This document shows positions 24,838 to 34,052 of a stretch of 64,000 bases of DNA, one piece after another. A program made the translations under genes and the position numbers. The notes under the pieces are model-generated. The model was not told the origin of the DNA, did not search any database, and worked only from the letters and a program-made list of their open reading frames with translations. This stretch comes from an uncultured Eubacteriales bacterium (lineage in GTDB: Bacteria; Bacillota; Clostridia; Oscillospirales; Acutalibacteraceae): contig CAKSNE010000004.1 of the NCBI GenBank assembly GCA_934476085.1, positions 62,001 through 126,000 of the forward strand, given 5' to 3'. Position 1 is the stretch's first letter. The number at the start of each line of letters is the position of its first letter.

Positions 24838-26040
24838 TTAAAAATCCTTCAAAACTTCTTTTAAGGTTCCAGCAGTGTAAACAACATCTTCTTCACACAT
24901 TTTTGTGTTAAGCGGAAGTGTTATTTCGTTTTCAAACTGTGCATAGGCGTTAGGAAAATCTTTTATATCAAACCCTAAATTTTTATATGCGGTAAGAAGC
25001 GGCAAAGGCTTATAATGAACGTTTGTTGCAATACCTTTTTCAGCCATTCTTTCGATAATTTCGCCACGCTGTTCTTTTGTAATACCCTTAATTCTAAGCA
25101 AATACAAATGACCGCTTGAAGAAAAATTCTCGCCGTAATGTTTTGGAAGTATAAAACGCTCATCTGATAAAAATTCATTATAAATCTCAATGAATTTTCT
25201 GCGTTTTTCAAGCATTCCTTTATATCTTTTAAGCTGAACTAAACCAATGGCTGCCATAATATCGGTCATATTGCATTTATAAAGCGGTTCGGTAATGTCA
25301 TACTCCCAAGCACCGAGCTTTGTTTTAGCGAGAGCGTCTTTATTTTGACCATGAAGCGACTGTAACATATATTGCTTATAAAGCCATTCATCATCTAAAA
25401 AGTCTTTTTTAGCCCAAGTAGCAGCACCGCCTTCGGCAGTAGTAAGATTTTTAACTGCATGGAAGGAAAAAGCGGTAAAATCAGCATAAGAACCTGACAT
25501 TTTGCCGTTTTCTTCAGCACCGAATGAATGAGCGCCATCAGCAATTACAATTACTCTTCCGAAAACTCTTTGAATATCATTATTAGGTTTAAACAAAGCT
25601 TTTTTCTGGTCGCAAATTTCAAAAATCCTGTCAAAATCGCTCATTTTGCCGGCAATATCAACAGGAATAATCGCTTTAGTTTTTTCTGTTATTAAATCAG
25701 CCAATTTATCACAATCTAAAAAGAAAGAATCTTTTTTAGTATCACACATAACAATTTTTGCGCCGACATGATAAATTACAGAAGCAGACGCAGTATAAGT
25801 ATATGCAGGAACGATAACTTCATCGCCGTCACCTATACCTAAAATTCTTAAAGTACATTCGAGCGCCGCTGTTGCACTGGAAAGGCAAGCAGCACCGGCA
25901 CTGCCGCAAAAAGCAGTAATTTCTTTTTCAAATTGTTTTGTTTTCGGTCCGGTTGTTATCCAACCCGAACGAAGTGTATCACAAACCGCACTAATTTCTT
26001 CTTCAGTAATATCAGGCGGTGAAAATGGAATTTTTCTCAT
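24838..26040 (-). CDS. DegT/DnrJ/EryC1/StrS-family aminotransferase
   Basis: 400 aa. PLP-dependent aminotransferase of the sugar-modifying type. Recognisable blocks: PFSPPDITEEEI, GSGWITTGPKT-like start, SSATAALECTLRILGIGDGDEVI, ADGAHSFGAE, and the PLP-lysine region SFHAVKNLTTAEGG. These enzymes usually make amino sugars for surface polysaccharide or antibiotic sugars, but no other nucleotide-sugar genes are adjacent, so the substrate is unknown. It is followed immediately by queH in a two-gene unit. Confidence 0.88.
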   Translation of the reverse strand: MRKIPFSPPDITEEEISAVCDTLRSGWITTGPKTKQFEKEITAFCGSAGAACLSSATAALECTLRILGIGDGDEVIVPAYTYTASASVIYHVGAKIVMCDTKKDSFFLDCDKLADLITEKTKAIIPVDIAGKMSDFDRIFEICDQKKALFKPNNDIQRVFGRVIVIADGAHSFGAEENGKMSGSYADFTAFSFHAVKNLTTAEGGAATWAKKDFLDDEWLYKQYMLQSLHGQNKDALAKTKLGAWEYDITEPLYKCNMTDIMAAIGLVQLKRYKGMLEKRRKFIEIYNEFLSDERFILPKHYGENFSSSGHLYLLRIKGITKEQRGEIIERMAEKGIATNVHYKPLPLLTAYKNLGFDIKDFPNAYAQFENEITLPLNTKMCEEDVVYTAGTLKEVLKDF

Positions 26041-26100
26041 TAAACTCTCTCCAAATATAAATTTATTTTATTATACTCTTATATTCCAAAAAAATCAATC

Positions 26101-26129
26101 TTTACATTTTATTCAATATGGATTATAAT
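26101..26129 (+). promoter_or_regulatory. Promoter of the acyl-ACP thioesterase gene
   Basis: TTTACA, 17-base spacer, TATAAT; the predicted start near 26136 leaves only a very short leader. Confidence 0.65.
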
Positions 26130-26144
26130 AGCATTTGAAAGGAA

Positions 26145-26882
26145 ATGTTTGAATATATGCAAGAATTACTTAATTATAAATATACATTTAAAGTTGGCAC
26201 TTTTGATGCAGGGCCGCACCAAAAAATGAGACTTTCGTCAATTCTTAAACATCAAGAATATGCGGGTGAATGCCATTTGACTAACAGGTATTCTCTTGAC
26301 TATGAGACTATTTTAGAACGCGGTGTGGTTTTTGTTTTGGTAAACACCGATATAATTATTCACAGAATGCCGACATTAAACGAAACTGTTACTATTGACA
26401 CTTGGAACAAAGAGTTAAAAGGCTTAAAGTTTTTCAGGGGTTATGATTGGTTTGATGAAAACGGCAAAAAAATAATTGAAGGCATTTCTACCTTTGTTTT
26501 GGTAGATGCGATTGATCACAGAATTGTGAAAGCGAGTGCGCTTGGCACAGAATTGCCAACAGATTCTCAAAGAAAAAGCACACTTGAAAATCCTAAAAAA
26601 ATTCATTTGCCAAAAGAACTTAAACAAACAGGCTCTAAAAAAGTTCTTTACTCAATGCTTGACAGCAACGAGCATTTAAACAATGCACTTTATGCTGACT
26701 TTTTAATTGATTTTATTGACAGCGATGAAGTAGCTAAAATAAAAGGTTTTTCAATTGATTTTGTAAAAGAAGCACGTTTAGGCGAAAAAATCGAAGTTTT
26801 TGAAAACAAAGAAGAAAATGAAATCTTTTTTAAGGGCGATGTTGATAACAACACCTGTTTTAGAGGAAGATTAAAATTTTAA
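26145..26882 (+). CDS. Acyl-ACP thioesterase (FatA-like, double hot-dog)
   Basis: 245 aa. Hydrolyses acyl-ACP to free fatty acids. The first hot-dog half has FKVGTFDAGPHQKMRLSSIL and a basic/aromatic core; the catalytic-type DSNEHLNNALYADFL (Asp-Asn-His-Asn-like) lies in the second half near residue 175, as in bacterial FatA homologues. Start choice is unclear: the ATG at 26145 is one base from GAAAGGA (too close), whereas an in-frame ATG at 26157 is 13 bases away (rather far) but fits the short promoter leader better. It is followed 20 bp later by the FprA gene on the same strand. Confidence 0.85.
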   Translation: MFEYMQELLNYKYTFKVGTFDAGPHQKMRLSSILKHQEYAGECHLTNRYSLDYETILERGVVFVLVNTDIIIHRMPTLNETVTIDTWNKELKGLKFFRGYDWFDENGKKIIEGISTFVLVDAIDHRIVKASALGTELPTDSQRKSTLENPKKIHLPKELKQTGSKKVLYSMLDSNEHLNNALYADFLIDFIDSDEVAKIKGFSIDFVKEARLGEKIEVFENKEENEIFFKGDVDNNTCFRGRLKF

Positions 26883-26901
26883 ATAAAGGCGGTTTAAAAC
26901 T

Positions 26902-28062
26902 ATGGACAAAAAAATTACAAATGATATTATTTATATCGGTGTTGACGACAAAGATATCGACCTTTTTGAAGGTCAATTCGATGTGCCAAACGGTATGGCT
27001 TACAACTCTTATGTAATACTTGATAAAAAAACAGCAGTTATGGATACTGTTGATGCAAGCAAAACTGATGAATGGCTTAAAAATCTCGAAAATGCTCTTG
27101 ATGGCAAAAAGCCTGATTATATTGTTATACAACACATGGAACCGGATCATTCGGGAAGCTTAAAAGCATTTTTAGAAAAATACCCTGACACCGTAGTTGT
27201 AGGTAATGCTAAAACTTTTATTATGATGTCACAGTTTTTCGGCAAAGACTTTACTTGTGAAAAATCAGAAGTTAAAGAAGGCGAAAAATTAGAGCTTGGC
27301 GATCATACCTTGACTTTTATTATGGCTCCAATGGTACATTGGCCTGAAGTTATGGTTACTTATGATGAAAAAGACAAAGTTTTATTTGCGGCTGACGGCT
27401 TTGGTAAATTCGGTGCACTTGATACTGATGAAGATTGGGCTTGCGAGGCAAGACGCTATTATTTTAACATTGTCGGTAAATACGGCGCACAAGTACAGGC
27501 TTTACTTAAAAAGGCGTCTGCACTTGATATTCAAATTATTTGTCCTTTGCACGGACCTGTTTTAACAGAAAATTTAGGTTATTATCTTGACCTATACAAT
27601 ACATGGAGCAGTTATGAGCCTGAAAATAACGGCGTTACTATCGCTTATGTTTCGTTTCACGGCAACACCAAAAAAGCAGTAGAAAAAATGAAAGAAATTT
27701 TGCTTGAAAAAGGCGCTGAAAAAGTTTCAACTTTTGATCTTATGAGAGATGATTTTGCCGAAGCGGTTGAAGACGCTTTCCGTTATAGTAAATTAATTGT
27801 TGCAGCTACTACTTACAATATGGAGGCTGCTCCAAAAGCCGAAAACTATCTTACCTACTTAAAAGGCAAAAACTATCAAAACCGCAAAATTGGACTTATG
27901 GAAAACGGTACTTGGGCACCTGTTGCTGCAAAATGTATGACAAAAATTATTGAAGGTATGAAAAATATTGACCTTTGCGAAAATGTTGTTTCTATAAAGT
28001 CAGTTATGAATGACGAGAACATTGAACAAATGGAAAAACTGGCTGATGAAATTTTAAAATAA
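26902..28062 (+). CDS. FprA-family A-type flavoprotein (diiron oxygen/NO reductase)
   Basis: 386 aa. The N-terminal metallo-beta-lactamase-like diiron domain has the ligand motif HMEPDHSG (His78, Glu80, Asp82, His83), HWPEVM, ADGFGKFG and CPLHGP; the C-terminal flavodoxin domain (about 250-386) starts TIAYVSFHGNTKKAVEKM for FMN binding. Such proteins reduce O2 or NO to protect anaerobes. No rubredoxin domain is fused. It ends at a strong bidirectional terminator. Confidence 0.94.
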   Translation: MDKKITNDIIYIGVDDKDIDLFEGQFDVPNGMAYNSYVILDKKTAVMDTVDASKTDEWLKNLENALDGKKPDYIVIQHMEPDHSGSLKAFLEKYPDTVVVGNAKTFIMMSQFFGKDFTCEKSEVKEGEKLELGDHTLTFIMAPMVHWPEVMVTYDEKDKVLFAADGFGKFGALDTDEDWACEARRYYFNIVGKYGAQVQALLKKASALDIQIICPLHGPVLTENLGYYLDLYNTWSSYEPENNGVTIAYVSFHGNTKKAVEKMKEILLEKGAEKVSTFDLMRDDFAEAVEDAFRYSKLIVAATTYNMEAAPKAENYLTYLKGKNYQNRKIGLMENGTWAPVAAKCMTKIIEGMKNIDLCENVVSIKSVMNDENIEQMEKLADEILK

Positions 28063-28074
28063 AGCTTTCTGATA

Positions 28075-28108
28075 AAAAAAGAACCACGAAAATTCGTGGT
28101 TCTTTTTT
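28075..28108. terminator. Bidirectional terminator (FprA / propeller-like gene)
   Basis: 16-bp perfect stem AAAAAAGAACCACGAA with a 2-base loop; it ends with T-runs in both directions. Confidence 0.93.
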
Positions 28109-28111
28109 GTT

Positions 28112-28792
28112 TTATATTCTGTAAATTCCCGATCCCGTTAAAATTATTTCATTTGAATCAACTTTAATATATTTTTTAACCGGTTCATTTAATTGATAAA
28201 GAGTTGAAAGTTTAAAACTTTCAAGATTCATTGATTGAATTAAACCGCTGCTTTGTGATGTGATAATTAGATTTTCATCTAAAACAAACAAGCCATAAGG
28301 CTCAACCAATTCACCTGAAACACCTGTGCTGATTTTAAATTCCTGACGCATAGAATTAGCGTTATATCTAATCAAGGTGTTTGAATCAGGATAAGAACAC
28401 CACAATTCGTTACCTACAATAACAGCATCAGCAGGCGCATAACCCTTATATTTCAAGCTGCCTTTCCACTTGAAATGGCAGTTATAATCATAAACCTTTG
28501 CTAAACCGTTTGGATAAAGCATAATTATACCGAAATTAGGAGTAAAAACAGTAATTATATTGATATAATCGCCGATTTCATCACGAAGAAAATCACTATG
28601 GTTTTGAAAAATACTATTCAAATATGTATTTTTTGTAATCGGATTAGTTGTTCCTGTATCAAAACTATGTTGATTAAAAGCAATTATATTTTTTTCAACG
28701 CCTTCTTCATCGGTTTTATAAACTTCTGTAAAAACAAACCCCCTATTGCAAGGAGCAATAGTTAAGGCAGGTTTATCAAAAATCTGTTTCAA
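28112..28792 (-). CDS. Hypothetical beta-propeller-like protein
   Basis: 226 aa from a TTG at 28792, with AAAGGAAG ten bases upstream; no nearby ATG has a site. There is no signal peptide, so it is cytosolic. Repeating beta-rich stretches with aromatic/Asn turns (FGIIMLYPNGLAKVYDYN, VGNELWCSYPDSNTLIRYN, PYGLFVLDENLIITSQSSG) suggest a partial propeller of the NHL/SMP-30 sort. I do not recognise a named family or catalytic residues. It follows the HAD phosphatase by 16 bp and is probably co-transcribed with it. Confidence 0.6.
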   Translation of the reverse strand: MKQIFDKPALTIAPCNRGFVFTEVYKTDEEGVEKNIIAFNQHSFDTGTTNPITKNTYLNSIFQNHSDFLRDEIGDYINIITVFTPNFGIIMLYPNGLAKVYDYNCHFKWKGSLKYKGYAPADAVIVGNELWCSYPDSNTLIRYNANSMRQEFKISTGVSGELVEPYGLFVLDENLIITSQSSGLIQSMNLESFKLSTLYQLNEPVKKYIKVDSNEIILTGSGIYRI

Positions 28793-28808
28793 ATTCTATT
28801 CACTTCCT

Positions 28809-29456
28809 TTATTCGATTATTTTTAAAATATCAAGCGGAGTTTGAACGGTAGCCTTAGCCCCGGCTTCTTCAAGTTCACTTTTTAATCCAAAGCCATATA
28901 AAACGCCAACACAGTCCATTCCGACTTGTGTTGCACCATTAACATCGTTTTTAGTATCTCCGATTAAAACACATTCGCTTAAATCGGTTATTTCAAGCTC
29001 ATCAACCGCATATTGTAAAACATCTTTTTTCTTACTTCTTGTTCCGTCGAATGTTGCACCGGATATAACAGTAAAATACTCTGTTAAATTATATGATTCT
29101 AAAATTAATTTTGCAAAATCCTCCGGTTTAGAGGTGGCAACAGCTAAAATCTTACCGGCATTTTTTAATTTTTTTAATAATTCTTCAATATCATCATAAA
29201 GTTTATGTTTATAAACACCTTCGGTTTTATAACTTTTTCTAAAAATTTCAGTTGCGTCTAAAGCATCTTTTTCACTTAAGCCATTGAAGGTTGAAAAAGA
29301 ATATTCAAGCGGCGGACCGATATATTTTCTCATACCTTTTTCATCTAAAATAGGCTGATTATATGCTTTAAAAACTGATTTTAAAGCGATATAAATTCCA
29401 CTGCTTGTGTCAACTAAAGTTCCGTCAAAATCAAAGAAAATATACTTCTTTTGCAT
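28809..29456 (-). CDS. HAD-superfamily phosphatase, phosphoglycolate-phosphatase-like
   Basis: 215 aa from the ATG at 29456 (GGAGG eight bases upstream); the frame extends 15 codons further without a good site. HAD motifs: DFDGTLVDT (nucleophile Asp), AVATSKPEDFA (motif II), the Lys region KKKDVLQYA and the metal motif LIGDTKNDVNGA. The cap domain lies between motifs I and II, as in Gph/PpaX-type phosphatases. The substrate is not identifiable from sequence. Confidence 0.88.
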   Translation of the reverse strand: MQKKYIFFDFDGTLVDTSSGIYIALKSVFKAYNQPILDEKGMRKYIGPPLEYSFSTFNGLSEKDALDATEIFRKSYKTEGVYKHKLYDDIEELLKKLKNAGKILAVATSKPEDFAKLILESYNLTEYFTVISGATFDGTRSKKKDVLQYAVDELEITDLSECVLIGDTKNDVNGATQVGMDCVGVLYGFGLKSELEEAGAKATVQTPLDILKIIE

Positions 29457-29489
29457 TAAAAATCCTCCAAAAACTTTACAACTAAAGTT

Positions 29490-29518
29490 AGTATACCACA
29501 AAATTTTATTTAATTCAA
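29490..29518 (-). promoter_or_regulatory. Promoter of the HAD phosphatase unit
   Basis: Minus strand: TTGAAT, 17-base spacer, TATACT, about 27 bases upstream of the transcript start region for the gene at 28809-29456. Confidence 0.6.
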
Positions 29519-29524
29519 CAAAAC

Positions 29525-29558
29525 AAAAAAATCCGTCTGAAAAACAGACGGATTTTTT
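29525..29558 (-). terminator. Terminator of the sugar ABC/DUF5696 operon
   Basis: 15-bp stem AAAAAATCCGTCTG with a 5-base A loop; T-run TTTTTTGTTT on the minus strand. It closes the operon that starts at 41.2 kb. Confidence 0.9.
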
Positions 29559-29570
29559 AAATTCAAATAA

Positions 29571-30485
29571 TTAGCCAACAAGACCGCTTCGTGAAATACT
29601 TTCAACGAAGTAACGTTGTGTAAACGCATAGAGTGCTACGAGCGGTGCGATAATGATAATAACACCTGCACTCTTTGTAAGTGAAATATTAAGATCAGAC
29701 AAAGCTGATGTATCACTAAAGTCATAAGTTAAGCTAGAATATTTTGTTGAAATAAGATCAACTTTTTGCATAAAGATTGATGTATAAGAATCATCAAGCC
29801 ACTGCCATACGAATGCGAACAAGAATACTGTAATCATCATTGAAACCGCACCCGGCAACATAATCGAAACGAATGTTTTAAGTGGACCTGCACCATCAAC
29901 ATAAGCAGCTTCTTCAAGCTCATGAGGTTGACCTTTAAAGAACTGACGCATAAGGAAGATATACAATGAACACTTAAGACCTGTACAAGTTATTGAAAAT
30001 GCAAGCATAGGAATCCAGCTTGTATTAAGCATATTAAGGTTTGAGAACATAATATATCTTGGTGTAAACAAAAGGTCACTAGGCAAAACCAAAGCTAAAA
30101 TAACAAGTCCGAAAACAAGACCGTTTAATTTAAATTTAAATCTTGCTAAGCCATAACCAACTAAAGTTGAACTAATAACAATTAAAACAGAAGTTGTAAC
30201 TGTAAGACCGATTGTTCTTAAAAATGTAGCAGTTCCGCCGAGTTTTGTCCAAGCAGCAGAGTAGTTGCTGATAGTCAAATGTTTAGGAATATAGCTTACT
30301 GTTGCATCATAAAGATCGGTAGAAGCCATAATTGATAATACGATTTTTTGGAATAAAGGGAAAAGCACAACAAAGCACATACCGATAATAAATATTAATC
30401 TAACAATAGAAATTACATATTTCGAAGTGTACTTTTTGAGTTTTACTTTATCAATTTTTGAAGCAGTTTTTGTTAAAGTACTCAT
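29571..30485 (-). CDS. Carbohydrate ABC transporter permease, MalG-type (pair 2)
   Basis: 304 aa, about six membrane helices. The ATPase-contact (EAA) loop is EEAAYVDGAGPLKTFVSIML, near residue 200. It resembles MalG/CUT1 permeases, the second subunit of a sugar-import channel. It is last of the seven-gene operon, 17 bp after its partner permease. The periplasmic-type loop between helices 5 and 6 is slightly long (LDDSYTSIFMQKVDLIS). Substrate unknown. Confidence 0.9.
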   Translation of the reverse strand: MSTLTKTASKIDKVKLKKYTSKYVISIVRLIFIIGMCFVVLFPLFQKIVLSIMASTDLYDATVSYIPKHLTISNYSAAWTKLGGTATFLRTIGLTVTTSVLIVISSTLVGYGLARFKFKLNGLVFGLVILALVLPSDLLFTPRYIMFSNLNMLNTSWIPMLAFSITCTGLKCSLYIFLMRQFFKGQPHELEEAAYVDGAGPLKTFVSIMLPGAVSMMITVFLFAFVWQWLDDSYTSIFMQKVDLISTKYSSLTYDFSDTSALSDLNISLTKSAGVIIIIAPLVALYAFTQRYFVESISRSGLVG

Positions 30486-30502
30486 AATTATCTTCTCCCT
30501 CC

Positions 30503-31411
30503 TTAATCTTGATAGAATACAACTTTGTTCAAAATCGCAAATACGATTACGAGAATGACAAGTATAATCAACGAATAACTTACCGCCATTGCCGACGCAA
30601 TATCAAACTTCGTTTGAACAATTGCATTATGGATTCTGGCGATAACCGCATTATTTGAGCCGTTAAAGTTATCAACGATCGTATAAACAACTGACAAAAG
30701 GATAAGCGGAGAAACCATTGGAAGACTGATTTTCCAGAAAACTTCCCATTTAGTAGCACCCTCAATATAAGAAGCTTCGTAAATTGAAGGAGATATACTT
30801 TGAAGTCCGGCAATAAAGATTACTATTGATACTGCCGCCATTGAAACGATTGATGTAATACCTGAAACCGAATTAACAATCAAATCAATAAGCCACTCGC
30901 TTATATCCATATCTTCAAGCATATTTTGGAACACTTCAGTAACCTGAATAGCTGAACCCGAGCTTGTTTCAGCAAATCTATTACCGGCTGAAACGATTGA
31001 CTGAGCAAGAGCGTCGCCTGAAAGTGTAACTACAAGACCGGAAGAAATAATAACAGGCATAAACATTACTGAACGAGCAAAACCGCGTCCACGGAATTTT
31101 GTATTTAATACACTCGCCATAAAGAATGCAAAAATTACAACAACTACAACATTAATCATATCTTTTAGAGAAGTAAATACTACATCTCTGAATGTTGTTT
31201 CTTCAAGCCAAATTTTGTTGTAATTTGAGAAGCCCCAGTTTGAAAGAGTGAAACCTAAAAGGCCTTCACCGTATTTTACAGTTGCAAAACTGAAAACAAC
31301 AGATTGAATAAGTGGATAAATCAAGAAAATTATCGCACCGATTATAAAAGGAAGACAGAATAAATAACCGTATCTTCTTTGTTTAACTTCAAGTGAAACT
31401 TTTTTAGCCAT
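30503..31411 (-). CDS. Carbohydrate ABC transporter permease, MalF-type (pair 2)
   Basis: 302 aa. N-terminal basic segment, then six helices; the EAA loop is YEASYIEGATKWEVFWKISL near residue 215. An extra ~55-residue outward loop after helix 3 (SGDALAQSIVSAGNRFAE to NMLEDMDISEWL) is unlike the permease in pair 1. The start ATG overlaps the DUF5696 stop by one base (TAATG), so the two are translationally coupled. With the 29571 gene it forms a complete second channel. Confidence 0.9.
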   Translation of the reverse strand: MAKKVSLEVKQRRYGYLFCLPFIIGAIIFLIYPLIQSVVFSFATVKYGEGLLGFTLSNWGFSNYNKIWLEETTFRDVVFTSLKDMINVVVVVIFAFFMASVLNTKFRGRGFARSVMFMPVIISSGLVVTLSGDALAQSIVSAGNRFAETSSGSAIQVTEVFQNMLEDMDISEWLIDLIVNSVSGITSIVSMAAVSIVIFIAGLQSISPSIYEASYIEGATKWEVFWKISLPMVSPLILLSVVYTIVDNFNGSNNAVIARIHNAIVQTKFDIASAMAVSYSLIILVILVIVFAILNKVVFYQD

Positions 31412-34035
31412 TATTCTTTATCCCCCTTTACTTTAAAGTAGTCTTGAGCCGCAATTTTAATGCCGTTGCCAACATAATCACTGTCGTTATAGTTTACATA
31501 GATGCTGGTTCCGTTTGCAAAAGTTGTTTTATAAACATTTTCAGCAACTTGTTCATGGTTAGTAATTTTCAAACCGTAAACTCCGTCAAGTGCTCCTGAT
31601 ACATAAGAATAAGTATCAGCAATTTCATCTTTAATATCATCGTAAACGGTTGAATACATTGAATCATAAGAAGTATCAGCAATTTTCTCATAGAATGTAC
31701 CGGTAATTTGGTAATAAGCACCTGCACCGGACTCAATTAATTGCAATAAATCCTTACGATTGTGATTACTCAAGTTGATTGGTTTATAAGTATAATCTTT
31801 ATGTCCCGACAATACCATTGCGGTAAACGGAACACTATAGTCACATTTATCAAAATGATCTGACTCAACAGGCATATTATTAATTACATCAAGATAATTA
31901 AGATAAGCCGCCTGACCAGAAGAACCCATTATCTTATAGCCGTCATCTTTTGCAGATTTAACAAGCTTTTTAAGATTTTGAAGTGTTTCTTGACGTTCGG
32001 TATAACCTTCATCATCTTTAAAGTTTGAAGTAATTTCGCTACCAATAGAACGATAAGAAATATTCTTAATGCCAAAATCTTTATAATCTGACATAAAGCC
32101 TTCAAAGTTTTTAGTATAACCTTTAGCATTCAAAGCATATTTAGAAAGTTTTTCACCGACAGTATAATCAACAGGGCTGAAATTGCTGATTATTGATTTA
32201 CTTCCGTTTAATGAACTTGCAATATATTTTGAACTAACAGAGCCTTCTGAAACATAAGAGTTTTGGAAGTCAATATCAGGATAAAGACCTATACCCTTTT
32301 TAGATAAAGTTTTATTAAGCTCTTTAAGACCGTCTTCGCCGCCAATATCACTTAAAACATCAATACTATCAACCATTCCGTGTTCGTAACCGCCGTTACA
32401 CCAACCGGAAAGTTTAATATTCATATTTTTAAATCCTTTTGACTGAAGATCGCCGGCAATTTTAGCAATTTGGTCAAATGTAGTTAAAGGTTGTTTTGTA
32501 TTATATTCAATACCAAAGAATTTTTCGGTAGTATTGATAACGCCTACTGTTTCAACTGTTGAATAATAATCTTTAGCAGTTGTATTAACATCCGAACCAA
32601 ATAAATAATCAGAATAATAATTAGCCATTCCTGAATATGTAGCGTCTGATCCGCTTAACACATCAAGGTTAAACTTAATATCACCTAAATATCTTTGGAA
32701 CTGATATTTACAGTATTTTGAATCTTGGTCGGTATCGCCCGAAGCAGTAAATTTATCAATTCTAACACGCTCATTAATTCTAAATTCGAGCTTCATATTA
32801 TTATGTTTTCCTGCATCGGCATCAAAGTTATTAGCTTCTATACCGGCAAAGGTTTCGCCGGATTCAATTATACCGAACAAACCGTTATAATTCTTAATCT
32901 TATTATTATCGGCTGTTTTGCTTTGACCTTTTACACAAGTACCGAAAACAGGGAAAATAGCGTCGTTATAATAAGCGGTTTTTTCATCAACAACTCTTGA
33001 GTTGTCAACGCCGTACATTTGAACATAAACTGATTTATCACGAAGCTGCTCTTTATTATTATTAAAGTTCATAATAGAGCCGGAGCCATCAGGTAACAAG
33101 AAATATCCATCTGTATCATTTGAGAAATCAAGCAAGCAAGGTAAAACCGCAATGCTCTCAAGAGGATACTCTTCATTATAGTAAATTTCTTTTTCAGGAA
33201 TTGAAACGCTTAAGCCTTTATCAGTAAGTGCATAACAAATTGAAATATTAAACTCAATCGGGTTAGTTTCAGGAACTGTTACGCCCTTATTATCTGATTT
33301 AAACTCTTCATCACTATAATTGATTGATTCAAAAATTTTGTTAAGTGTGATAACATCTTCGTAATTAGTTTCACCGGTCATATAGTACCAAGGCTCATTA
33401 ACAGCCTTAGTATATTTACTTTTCATCATTTGAAGAGTATCTTTTTCATAACCTGAACGACCTTCTTCAGTTGAAAAGTCAAATTGTTCATAATAATCAG
33501 TTAATGTATAAGCGTAATCTGAATCTTCACCCAAACGCTTTACAATTTCATTATAACGCTTAACTGACAAAGCCATAGGAAAGTTGATTTCATAACCAAC
33601 ATCACCAATACCATATTGAACTTTAATACCGTTATCAATATCGGTGATTTTATACTGACCGTTTTCAATACTGTCAACATCAGTGATTTTTTCATTTTCA
33701 GCACCTGATTTATCAGTATACTGTAATGAAATAATCTGACCTTTATAATACTCATCAGCATCTGGATCATAATATTCAGATGTCCAAGTATAGCCTGTTT
33801 GTTTATTTACAATTTTAATATCGGTTGTATAATCGTTAAACCAAAATTCTAACTTATCATTTTCCGAAACCTTACGATATTCATCGCTGGATAAATCAGA
33901 CTCTGTTGTTCCTGACATAGGAATATTTTTTGGTCTTTCAGGATTTTTACTTTCGACCCCGCCACAGGAGGAGAAGGTTAATGTAGTAAGAATGATGGCA
34001 ACCATCATTGCAACTGATAAAACTTTTTTAAACAT
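31411..34035 (-). CDS. DUF5696-type lipoprotein, probable glycoside-hydrolase-like fold
   Basis: 874 aa. Lipoprotein signal ending SSCGG (Cys24), so anchored outside. The first ~480 residues are beta-rich (DKLEFWFNDYTTDIKIVNKQTG, WTSEYYDPDAD). The C-terminal ~380 residues look like a TIM barrel: DLQSKGFKNMNIKLSGWCNG, GLYPDIDFQN, DGYKIMGSSGQAAY and QLIESGAGAYYQITG. I think it belongs to the DUF5696 family seen beside sugar ABC genes in Paenibacillus and Clostridia; I cannot run the profile. A carbohydrate-active role is inference from the barrel-like phrases and the neighbours. Its site GGAGG lies 10 bases before the ATG. Confidence 0.65.
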   Translation of the reverse strand: MFKKVLSVAMMVAIILTTLTFSSCGGVESKNPERPKNIPMSGTTESDLSSDEYRKVSENDKLEFWFNDYTTDIKIVNKQTGYTWTSEYYDPDADEYYKGQIISLQYTDKSGAENEKITDVDSIENGQYKITDIDNGIKVQYGIGDVGYEINFPMALSVKRYNEIVKRLGEDSDYAYTLTDYYEQFDFSTEEGRSGYEKDTLQMMKSKYTKAVNEPWYYMTGETNYEDVITLNKIFESINYSDEEFKSDNKGVTVPETNPIEFNISICYALTDKGLSVSIPEKEIYYNEEYPLESIAVLPCLLDFSNDTDGYFLLPDGSGSIMNFNNNKEQLRDKSVYVQMYGVDNSRVVDEKTAYYNDAIFPVFGTCVKGQSKTADNNKIKNYNGLFGIIESGETFAGIEANNFDADAGKHNNMKLEFRINERVRIDKFTASGDTDQDSKYCKYQFQRYLGDIKFNLDVLSGSDATYSGMANYYSDYLFGSDVNTTAKDYYSTVETVGVINTTEKFFGIEYNTKQPLTTFDQIAKIAGDLQSKGFKNMNIKLSGWCNGGYEHGMVDSIDVLSDIGGEDGLKELNKTLSKKGIGLYPDIDFQNSYVSEGSVSSKYIASSLNGSKSIISNFSPVDYTVGEKLSKYALNAKGYTKNFEGFMSDYKDFGIKNISYRSIGSEITSNFKDDEGYTERQETLQNLKKLVKSAKDDGYKIMGSSGQAAYLNYLDVINNMPVESDHFDKCDYSVPFTAMVLSGHKDYTYKPINLSNHNRKDLLQLIESGAGAYYQITGTFYEKIADTSYDSMYSTVYDDIKDEIADTYSYVSGALDGVYGLKITNHEQVAENVYKTTFANGTSIYVNYNDSDYVGNGIKIAAQDYFKVKGDKE

Positions 34036-34052
34036 TTATCTTTTCCTCCTTT